The notes below the pieces were generated by a model. That model was given only the letters and a program-made list of their open reading frames with translations. It ran no database searches and was not told the DNA's origin. Below, one piece after another: positions 55,854 to 64,000 of a stretch of DNA of 64,000 nt. A program made the position numbers and the translations under genes. Position 1 is the stretch's first letter; each line of letters opens with the position of its first letter. The DNA is from Immersiella caudata (lineage: Eukaryota; Ascomycota; Sordariomycetes; Sordariales; Lasiosphaeriaceae), in the NCBI GenBank assembly GCA_030512335.1, contig JAULSU010000001.1:6262001-6326000 (forward strand). The letters run 5' to 3'.

Positions 55854-56976
55854 ATGGCAACTCCATCCGTCCTTCGTAGGGCGCTCCTCTATGGTAACCC
55901 TTCCCTTCACTCCTTGACTCATCCCCTTTTACTCAACCCCCCTCACCTCACTCTCAACAACATACCTAGGTACCTACACTCACTAACACCAACCACAGTC
56001 CCATCTTCCTCCTCCCGCTTCCTCACCAAATCCCTCTCCCTCACCACCGACAACCTAACCTACGATCTCGAAGACTCCGTCTCTCCCTCCCAAAAATTCC
56101 CCGCGCGCACCCTCCTCCACTCGCACCTCTCCTCCCTCTCCTCAGGCATGCGTCCCCCTTCCATCCGCGAGCTCGCCATCCGCATCAACGCCATCACCAC
56201 CCCCCACTGCCTCTCGGACCTAACCACTCTCGCCCCCCTTCCCCCCGTCGACGCAATCGTCATACCAAAGGTCAACTCCGCAGCAGATCTAACCTTCGTA
56301 ACCGACGTCCTCCATCACGTCTCCCCCGAGCGACACTCCGGAGATCCCAACTCGAAGCCTATCAAATTAATCGCCCTGATCGAATCCGCCCTAGCAATCA
56401 CAAACCTACCGTCCATCTGCACTGCTTCGCCTTATCTGGACGGACTAATCTTCGCAGCAGAGGATTTTGCGTTGGACCTATCGCTCACGAGAACACCGGA
56501 CTTGACAGAGTTTTTGTATGCCAGGAGTGCGATTGTTACGGCGGCGAGGGCGTTTAATGTGCCGAGTGCGATTGATCTGGTGTGTACAGAGTATCGCGGG
56601 GAGGAGGGGGAGAGGAGGTTGAGGGAGGAGTGTAAGGGTGGAAAGGGGTTGGGTTTTAATGGGAAGCGTGAGTTTCTTCGCTTTCTTCTCTTGAGTGGTC
56701 TTGTGCTGACGTTGTGCAGAGTGTATTCACCCTAGTCAAGTTGGCATTGTACAGGAGATATTTGCGCCGAGCAGGGAGGAGGTTGAGTGGGCGGTTCGCG
56801 TGGCTATTGCGGACGACAAGGCATCTGCTGCGGGACGTGGCGCCTGGACGTTGGACGGGAAGATGATCGATGCACCAGTTGTTGGCAAGGCCCGGGCTAT
56901 CATCAAGAAGGCCGAAGGATGCGGGATTGGTATTGAAAGCATCAAGTCACAATGGCAGTCCCTGGAACCAGAATAG
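55854..56976 (+). CDS. CitE-like (HpcH/HpaI) lyase, CLYBL-type
   Basis: Exons are 55854-55893, 55999-56667 and 56720-56976, with introns of 105 nt (GTAACC...CCACAG, CACTAAC branch) and 52 nt (GTGAGT...GTGCAG), giving 321 aa. The TIM-barrel citrate lyase beta family motifs are RRALLYVPSSSSRFL (opening strand), YDLEDSV with metal-ligand acidic residues 38-39, REL..RIN, IVIPKVNSA, IALIESA, IFAAEDFALDL, and GFNGKQCIHPSQ near the end. The C-terminus (GAWTLDGKMIDAPVVGKARAI) resembles animal CLYBL, a mitochondrial citramalyl-CoA lyase. A C4-C5 acyl-CoA lyase role is therefore likely, but the substrate cannot be read. The first exon codes for only 13 residues, so the first intron is easily missed; it is stop-free and in frame, and reading through it would split the conserved YVP motif. 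Confidence 0.91.
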
Positions 56977-56982
56977 ATGTGT

Positions 56983-57192
56983 TTACTCGTTAACCCAACA
57001 AATATCTCCGAGCACTGGGCGGGAAGATGCATCTCGTTCAGCATCTAACCTCGTTTCCACTCCACCCCCAGCATCCTCTGGGATGCCAGCTGTATCTTTG
57101 ATGTTGCCCCCTAGGGGATCATCTGCTAGCCCATAATCTTCGCTGGGTGTATCGTACACCTCTCGCTCGATTTGGTTGATGAGTTCCTCCAT
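56983..57192 (-). CDS. possible 3' exon or separate small ORF
   Basis: A 69-codon frame (MEELINQIEREVYDTPSEDYGL...) with protein-like, charged composition. It is in the same frame as the upstream Arg-rich gene ending at 57247 but separated from it by two in-frame TAG codons (57247-57249 and about 57214-57216). A GTGCTAAAAC branch-like site and CGCTAG 3' splice site precede it, so it may be the last exon of that gene, but I could not find a convincing 5' splice site of matching phase. It ends 6 bp from the convergent lyase stop. Confidence 0.3.
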   Translation of the reverse strand: MEELINQIEREVYDTPSEDYGLADDPLGGNIKDTAGIPEDAGGGVETRLDAERDASSRPVLGDICWVNE

Positions 57193-57246
57193 AGCCTTGA
57201 CATGTGGTCGCTAGCGGGGATGAAGTTTTAGCACCTCCTGAATGCT

Positions 57247-58199
57247 CTAGAGAGGCTTGTGGCTCTCGAATGCTCGGAAGGACTGGCTCGGTGCAAGCTG
57301 ATAGTCGCCAAAGTGCCGCTGTTCTTCGACTCCTTGACCATAACCTGCTGCCCCGGCATAAAAAGGTTCGTGCGAAAGACCTGAGGATGTGTCATATTCG
57401 GGCATGTGGAACATGGGATCTTTGCCGGGGAGGAGAATGGGTCTCTGCACACTTCCTACGCCGAAGGCGGGTCTGACACTGTGTTTTTCCTCTTGAAGGT
57501 CGTAACTAGGACGGAATGGACTAGTTTGCTTCCAATATGCCGGAATCATCGGACCTGGATATCCCACCGGAGTCTGTGTTCTACCTTAGACCACCGTCTT
57601 TGGCCCCATCGCAGTTGTGCTCTCCAACCCTTTGCCCCTTTTTTCCTCCCACCTTTGTTGACAACAAGCTCAGGCTCCTCTGCCACTCTTGCTCTCTTCG
57701 CAGCATGGCCACTCGTGCCCCTGTCTGGCCGATACTCATACTTATCCGCCAGCGTTTTATGCCTCGCCCTCTTCTCGAACCCCTCCTCGACACGCTCGCG
57801 CCGCTCCGAAAACGAGCCAGCCGTAATGGGTATTGGCCTCATTCTCTTCTTCATGTCCTTCTTTCGCAGCATCTCGAGATGTGCTCGCGGGGATTCCTTC
57901 TGCGGTGGTAGTCTCTGTTGCCCTTCCTCGCCCTGGTCGTGCTTTCGACGCGAGCGGGGTTCTTGCGTCTTCCTCAACCACGACTGGATGTAATCATCGC
58001 CCTGTACATCCTCTTCCGCGGCCAGAGTCGCCGGGATCGTCTCTAGGGTATCATCGTGATCACGATGCCTACGCGAGTGCCTAGCATGGCGATGGGGATC
58101 GAAATTTCCATTTCGATCATGTCTGCTGCTCTCGCCACGATCTCGCCGCTCGTGATGATGCTTGCCTGAGCGTTGGCGGTACCGGTTAGACGACTGCAT
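57247..58199 (-). CDS. Arg/His-rich fungal protein, probably nuclear; model incomplete
   Basis: The first exon opens at ATG 58199 with an extremely Arg/His/Asp-rich N-terminus (RYRQRSGKHHHERRDRGESS; RHARHSRRHRDHDD). It continues through a conserved-looking core, SFSERRERVEEGFEKRARHK, then TLADKYEYRPD (about residues 128-160) and a basic VNKGGRKKGAKG. The frame changes near 57560-57650: the second frame (YWKQTSPFRPSYDLQEEKHS ... FRAFESHKPL) must be joined by an intron whose borders I cannot settle. Two candidates are GTGGGA...ATCCAG (about 98 nt) and GTAGAA...TGGAAG (about 56 nt). The FEKRARHKTxxDKYEY motif recurs in uncharacterised ascomycete proteins as I recall. Composition suggests a nuclear, nucleic-acid-associated role (inference only). 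The 3' end is also uncertain because an open frame continues beyond two TAG codons to 56983. Confidence 0.5.
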
Positions 58200-61100
58200 C
58201 GTCTCGCACAGTAAACATCAGGGCTAGGGACACAGCTTTGATATTGACAACAAACCTGGAATGCAGTGCCAGGAATGACAATGGGGGACTACGAGCCTCA
58301 AACTTGACGCTAAAAGCAGCACTACTTTGTGCCTTCCACGCAGCCCTCTCTCGCGTCGCAACTACCGTTACCATATTGTGTGTCCCGATCCACGTCTTCA
58401 CAGCGTTCCTGCTCTCAGGGAAGCCTTCAGTGCTGGCTCTAGTATTTTATTTACGCACTTAGATAGTCTCCGGTACCTAGACTAGAAGGCAAGAGCGTTC
58501 TGCGCTAAGACACAGAGGGTCAAGTCTGTCTACTGGATCCCTTTGGGTGTGAAACGAGGAGACCATCGATTCTTGGCGTGCTGGGCACAACTCGAGCCTG
58601 GTGATTTCTTCTAGGCAACTTGGAAGCGCTGGGCAGGACTTCAGAGTTAACATTCGGGACTTTCCGTCGCTGCAGTCTTAGGTGAAAAGCCCTCGTGGAG
58701 GTTCGCCCAGAAGTTCACTTGGCGCCAGCACGCACCAAGCTGATAGTGTCCTCGTTTCACACCCAAAGGGGATGGCCAGGAGCAACCGCCAACAAAGCAT
58801 TTCTCTACTCGAGACTCCCCACGTTCCATCACCGCGGGGACCTGAGCCGTCGTCAACGTGCACAATACGGCACTGGACAGCCTCCTTCCCACGTCACAGC
58901 AACCCCGGCCGTGCGCAGGGAACCGACGAACTCCCGTTGCCAAGGCACGAGGATTGTTGTCCAACCTGTAGCAGCGTGCGATTCTCGAGGAGGTGCCGGA
59001 CCTAATCGGATGGACAGTGCAGCGCTAGATTCTGGCATCACGGCTAAACATGCCCTCGATATGAAGGCTACACCAACCTCACTAGCAATGCTGCGCGAGG
59101 TCTGCCTCACGGTTTGCCTCTTTGGAAGGTGGACAGAAAACAATAGTTTGTGCAACCGCACGCACATCTTCCATATGTGCACCTACTGCAAGTAGAGAGC
59201 CACGCAGCAGCAGCAGCCCGGGGCTGGATGCACGGCGGGAGCAGCCAGGAATGAGATGCATCGACCTCCGTCCAGTGGGGTGCGGCACCGAAGGAAGCAC
59301 CGCGACCCTGTGCACGGTCAAACCTTGGCCTCGCCACCAGGCCCTCTCTGCATCGATAGGATACTCTCTACTCTGCGCGAACCACACTGCACTGCGGATG
59401 GACGGCTTCACTGTCCGCCCACCACTTCAACTCCGAGAATCTGGCCGTCACTGTGGCCTGCCTATTTGTCATCGGCATCATGGTCCGGACAGGCGGGGTT
59501 GCTGTTCCCCGCTGGCGCAAACCAAGACCACGTCATCAGACGAGCTCTGGGGTTTTGCAGTTGACCGTGTTTCAATCGACAGCTGCCCGAGCACGGGCGA
59601 CAGACCGACTTTCAGTGCTTATCATCAGATGCTAGCGAGGAGCTCGTCTACCCCGCCGACTGAAGCTCCAAGTGAAGCTCTGAAGCTTGGGACGAATCCA
59701 GGGACTCCTGAAGTTGATGCTGTCGTGCTTGGGCCTGCTTGCGTGGGGATGCGCACCGAGTACGACGCGGTTAATTAGCTGATCGACGACGGGATTAATG
59801 TGAACGGCGCGGTCGCACCATGGCATGGCGTATTGTCGTCTGGTTCAGATCCTGCGGAACACATCGCGTGTCGAATCCCTTGCAGATGCGAGTCGTCGCT
59901 GCGTGAGGACAGGTAGATGGTCCCCTGCAATGTTTGGAGTCCGAACCTGCGTGTGAGGGGTGGAGGGGTAGCGGGGGTTCAGCTTCAAGGAGATGCTCCT
60001 GGCCAGGCGTGGCAGGGACATCACCTCCTGTCATCATTTGATCAAATGCGTAGTTGCAGGGTTTCCGTGAGCCTCAGGGTAGCTCGTCCTGCCTCGCCGA
60101 TGATTGAATGTACGCCTAGCTTTGTTCTAGAACGCGAGAGTGCTGTGATCGACCGTCGGGATCGTTTTTTGGATCGTCCGCAGGTGGCTCCCCTGAGGTG
60201 GTATGGACACGTGGGAAGAGACGACGGCTAGCCCTCCCTCACGGCACGAGGATTAGACGACGAACGAACAGACAGCCAGGAACTACTGGGTTAGGCCAGA
60301 ATCGGCCATCCGGTTGGCGCAGTGAGTTTCACCTTGTGTCCAGGTCGTGACGACGAATTAGGACGCTTTGAGAGTTTCGTATCTCGTTGGGATCGGCGAG
60401 CGCATTTTATGCCGCGGCCCCTTGTTTGCCCTCGTCCTCGATGACAGCATATCCCGGCCAGACTGCCGAGCCCGCCAGAGCTGCAGCAACGAGATTCTGC
60501 GGTGTGTGAAGTAGAGAGGGAGGTCGGCGGTAGGCCGTCACAATTCGGCCACATCTGCGTACTCGTATGAAAATAGGGAGGTGTTGGATTTTTGAGCGGG
60601 ACGCTGGTAACGCTGATGGTTTATTCTTAGTTGCTTGATAGTGGCCTCGCAGGCAGATGTTCATCGGTAGTGCGGGGGACGTTACGCTGCTGGAACTGCT
60701 CTGCTTGCCACCAACTTGAAAAGCGAAAAAGTGCTACCGAGTCACGGAACGCTGGAGCACCTTACCTAGCCCAGCCACCCAGCCTCGCTCCAGAAATTTC
60801 CGTGAGCTCGGACGCCGCTTCGGTAGTATTTTTGGCGTTTAGGTCTGGAGATCAGCGCCGGGCTCGACCTTCCGGGGCGGTTCTATCGATACCAGGGCCC
60901 CCGCGGTACCGTTCCCATGCCCTGCGGGGACGGTTGCTGGATCCGTGTGCGCGTGCACGCCCAACACCCGTGTTCAGCACCCGATCGTCCTGGCTCCAGC
61001 GGTCGGGGGGACCAGTCTGGGGTCGGCGACGAGGCGAGAATCGGTCGGCCTCTTTGGCATTTGGGCTCAGGGAGCCACCTAAATGGACGCTGTCGCATGA

Positions 61101-62971
61101 TTAGCTCGCATATTTGCCAATGCCGGCAAAATCATTTTCCTATGCCTTTGACCATATTGGCGTTTCTTAATACCGCTAGGGTCAACGGGAGTGCGGGTGC
61201 CATCTGAGGAAAACCTGGATCGCAGCCCCAGGCCCCTCCCTTCCTGGGTTCGTTCGGGTCTTGACAGCTCAGGCGGCGTTTCTCAAGTCGACCGGTGAGT
61301 ATGTGCGCGCCCCGGCAAGGGGTCGGTAGCTAGAGTGGTATGACTGGCAGCGCGGGCATGTGCGTGATGGTCCGGGTGTATATGTACGTGTATGTGTGTT
61401 TGTTGTATGTATGCGCGGCGTCCATTGTGGAGAGCGGGAGCGAGAACCACGCAGCCGGCTGAGATGCTCGTTTGGCGCGGCCGTTGGTGAATGGGACGGC
61501 GGCGCGGTGCAGGTGCGGTGCAGAGCTGTAGGCGCGGTGGACGCCAATTTCAGGTCACTACAACGCGTCGAGAGTGTAAAAAAAATGCCAGCCGAGGCAG
61601 AGCACCAAGCCTCGCAGGTCAGCGTGTAGATAGTGTGGGGTTTCCAGCCGTTGTTGGTGGCGGCGGCACGAAACGGTTGTCCTTGCGGACCCCAACCCCA
61701 TGAAGGTGTGCAGCTCAGGGATCCCGCGACTCAGCTCTGACCAATCCCGCAACCTCAAATCTTTCTAGAGCGGTTCTGCATTCTGGGCACCGCCATGGAT
61801 GCAGCCGCAGCGCGCCCTAGATTGAGCCTTGAATGGTTTACCCCCCCAGGGCGTCGAGGGCCCTCCCTCTGTCCGTTTGATGCTTGTTTGGGTGCCTCAC
61901 TATGCTACTTCGCGGAAGGCCCATGCTACCTAGTCGAAACATCGCCTGGGGCATCAGCTTCCCCGTTTGGGGAAGCTCTCCTAGACTCCCAAAGATGCCC
62001 CATTATGTACTGTGTTACCAATCCAGGGCAAACGACTCCCGCCCGCCCTTGGCCTTTCCCCGGGAATACCCACAGGCACTGTGACTGGCATGGATGGATA
62101 TGATATGTATAAAACGGAAAGCACCGAGGGCCCAACGGGCGGCTCTCCTCCTCCACCTACCTAACCACTACCGCCTGTCCTATATCCTCCCAGCCGGTCT
62201 CGTCGTGGTGCTAATTTATAACTCTCGATATCCCGCCAACCAAGTCTGCACGGTACAGAAAGCCTAGAGACGTTAGCACCCTGACCCTTACTCCATAGCA
62301 CAGCTACACTAACGCCCCACTGAAGACGAAGTCCTCCAAGATCACGTTTCTTCCGTCTGATCTTTCAAGTATTGGCGTGCCTTCCTTCGCTAGCTGGGGG
62401 ACCATAAATATCGAGCGGCATCTGGGATTTATCGCAAACAAACCTTCCTTAGGCAAAAGTCGACAACTCCCATCGCCGACTCTCTTCACCCCATCGCCGA
62501 GAACTTTTCTCACAACACCCTTCGCCGAGAATTCGATCCCGTATTGAAAGCAGTAAAGGAGAACGGAGATCGCGCATCCCCTAGAGACTTTTCTTCTCTC
62601 CTCTGGGACGTTACCAGGTAAGCGCCACCAAAACTGCAGTGCTAGCCCAGATCCGCCTTCCTCTTTCGCACTTCGTCGGGCATCTTCCCTGTTACCTGCG
62701 AGCCTCTTTACCCCTCCCCGCTCCTCCCCGCCTACCCGCCCAGGCCTGGCCACCTAGGCACCATCTCCTCGGTGCTGCAGGTTCCTTGGAGAAAACAACC
62801 AGTGCTGCTGGTGCCTTCGAGGCTCAGCCCCATCACATACTTCCAATCCCCATCCCCTGTACTTTTGAAGGACCAAGCGGGAATAAAAAACCTCTTTTCT
62901 GCTGCTGAACACAACTGACCAAGATAACTCAGGAATCCCTTCAAAAAATCGCAGACCATAGACTTGCCAAG
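58200..62971. other. 4.8-kb gene-poor spacer
   Basis: The largest gap between genes apart from the left end. It contains a MITE-like inverted repeat (58539-58770), a CAG4 tract near 59203-59214, and an alternating purine-pyrimidine tract at 61376-61399. The final part from about 62150 is the promoter/leader of the RRM gene. Open frames (longest 59122-59778, +, 218 codons, and 62304-62753, -, 149 codons) show no domain or splice-supported extension. Confidence 0.55.
58539..58770. mobile_element. MITE-like inverted repeat element (candidate)
   Basis: The outermost 22 bp, CCCTTTGGGTGTGAAACGAG plus GA (58539-58560), recur as an exact reverse complement at 58749-58770. Weaker similarity continues inward for about 60 bp on each arm (CTTGG.CGTGCTGG; TTCT.GGC.AAC). 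The 232-bp unit is flanked by GAT on both sides (58536-58538 and 58771-58773), which could be a 3-bp target duplication. It has no coding capacity. This fits a miniature inverted-repeat transposable element or a fold-back duplication. I know of no named family with these ends. Confidence 0.55.
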
Positions 62972-63859
62972 ATGTCCAAGTTGTTTATTGGGTAAGAGGA
63001 CTTTCCAATCTCTCAGTTCTAGAGCGATTCCCATTTCCACACGAAACGGCCACTGACAGAGATGCGTGCAGAGGCCTCGCCTGGCACACCGAGGAAGCGA
63101 CGCTTCGTGCCAAGTTCGAGGAGTATGGTGTTGTTGACGAGGCTGTATGTTTGTTGTCCTGCACTTTCATTCAATCGGATTTGAGCCTGGTGCCATCCAT
63201 TCCTCTCCCTTCCTCAAGCGACGCTTTCCAGTCCGACGTTCGATCACCCCATGTTAGAAGAGCTGGCTGCTCTAACGCGTGCTTGATCTCATAATAGGTC
63301 GTCGTCAAGGATCGTGACACTGGCCGCAGCCGTGGCTTCGGTTTCGTTCGTTATACCAACGAAGATGACGCGCAGAAGGCGATCGGCGCTATGAATAACG
63401 TGGAGTATGCCCCCAACCGCCTGCCCGGTAGCTTGCCGTCGATTCTAACACTGAGCACAGGTTCGATGGCCGCACCATCCGCGTTGACAAGGCTTCCGAC
63501 ACTGGCCCTCGTGGCGGCGGTCGCGGTGGCGGCGCTGGCTTCGGCGGCCGCGGCGGCTACGGTGGTCTCCCCGTCGGTGCTCCCCATGCTGCCAACTTTG
63601 GCTACGCCGCGCCCCCTGCTCAGCCTTACGGCATGCCCCCTGGTATGTACAGCCAGCCGTATGGTCGTGGCTATGGCCAGGCTGCTCCGCAGGCCTATGG
63701 TGCCCCGCCCCAGCAAGGTAGGAAACGCTCCGCAGAACCAAAAGGGCAGGAACTGCTGCTAACACAGAACCAGGTTGGGCCAACTACCCGGCCTACACCG
63801 ACCCCTCCCAGCAGGGCCACCAGCAGCCTCCCAATGGCAGCAATCAGGGCGGTTACTAA
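62972..63859 (+). CDS. small RRM glycine-rich RNA-binding protein
   Basis: Five exons: 62972-62991, 63072-63144, 63298-63404, 63461-63717 and 63774-63859, total 180 aa. Introns are 80, 153, 56 and 56 nt, phase consistent throughout. One N-terminal RRM (residues 1-80): RNP2 is LFIGGL, split by intron 1, and RNP1 is RGFGFVRY. Between them are EATLRAKFEEYG and VVVKDRDTGRSRG; the domain ends FDGRTIRVDKA. The C-terminus is Gly/Tyr/Gln/Pro-rich (GGGRGGGAGFGGRGGYGG; QPYGRGYGQAAPQAYG), ending NGSNQGGY. This is the class IV glycine-rich/CIRP-like architecture; relatives are RNA chaperones induced by cold or stress and binding nascent mRNA. The last intron has two usable acceptors, 6 nt apart (ACACAG and AACCAG). 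High intron density in a short gene is typical of this family in fungi. Confidence 0.93.
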
Positions 63860-64000
63860 GCCAACACTGAAGTTGGGTTGGTGCCGTCAGTCGGGATGAG
63901 AGCAGCACCTCCGATTTCTCCGAACTTCTCCGAACCAGGGTCGGCGAGGTCGCCAGGAAAAGTCTGAAAAGACTGGAACGAAACAAGAGGCCGAAACGGC

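Noticed and set aside
59820..59900. Possible tRNA (GGTTC and TCGAATCCC-like strings)
   Set aside because: B-box-like strings are present, but no acceptor stem, D-arm or correctly spaced A box could be built.
1..64000. Secondary-metabolite cluster, CRISPR, virus or intact transposon
   Set aside because: No PKS/NRPS/terpene synthase, no spaced repeats, and no reverse transcriptase, transposase or viral protein frames were seen on either strand.

Overview
The window is eukaryotic nuclear DNA from a filamentous ascomycete (Pezizomycotina, most likely a Sordariomycete). The evidence is many short GT..AG introns (51-108 nt, often with CTAAC/CTGAC-type branch sites), single-gene transcription units with no operons, and clear fungal orthologues of splicing, Golgi and TORC1-pathway genes. 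I resolve 19 protein-coding genes, about one per 3.4 kb. They are separated by spacers of up to 5.5 kb that show no convincing coding potential. I saw no rRNA, tRNA, CRISPR array, secondary-metabolite cluster, virus or intact transposon.

Layout. 1-5.5 kb: gene-free. 5.5-10 kb: PRP31 (-) and CLF1 (+), two spliceosomal genes divergent from a 380-bp promoter. 11.7-13.9 kb: a 732-aa DUF3824-type Gly/Ala and Arg/Ser-rich protein (-). 15.6-16 kb: a 108-aa Ino4-like HLH factor (-). 17.4-20.5 kb: a La-motif (LARP1/Sro9-like) RNA-binding protein (-). 23.9-25.2 kb: SFT2 (-). 29.6-31.2 kb: a long-loop bHLH regulator (+) behind a 4.3-kb spacer. 31.8-34.4 kb: NPR3 (-). 35.2-36.6 kb: ethanolamine kinase (+). 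37.3-38.7 kb: GCV1 (-). 39.0-42.0 kb: PRP16 (-), divergent from PWP1 (+, 42.3-44.0 kb). 46.7-47.6 kb: a Ser/Thr/Pro-rich unknown (+). 49.6-50.8 kb: TLS1/C9orf78-like (+). 52.5-53.9 kb: an unknown type I membrane protein (+). 54.8-55.5 kb: TVP23 (-), divergent from a CitE/CLYBL-type lyase (+, 55.9-57.0 kb). 57.2-58.2 kb: an Arg-rich unknown (-). 58.2-63 kb: a spacer holding a MITE-like inverted repeat. 63-63.9 kb: a small RRM-glycine-rich RNA-binding protein (+).

Themes. RNA processing is strongly represented: PRP31, CLF1, PRP16, TLS1, PWP1, the La-motif protein and the RRM protein. Golgi trafficking (SFT2, TVP23), phospholipid synthesis (ethanolamine kinase, possibly the Ino4-like factor), nutrient sensing (NPR3) and mitochondrial one-carbon metabolism (GCV1) make up the rest. 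The genes are not arranged as one pathway. I did not find a clearly novel system. The most checkable non-textbook signals are the inverted repeat at 58539-58770, the telobox just upstream of TLS1, the divergent splicing-gene promoter with a tandem decamer, a G-quadruplex motif upstream of the La-motif gene, and four stop-free 3n introns. All splice junctions were read by eye from GT/AG, frame and family conservation, and none is confirmed by transcripts.
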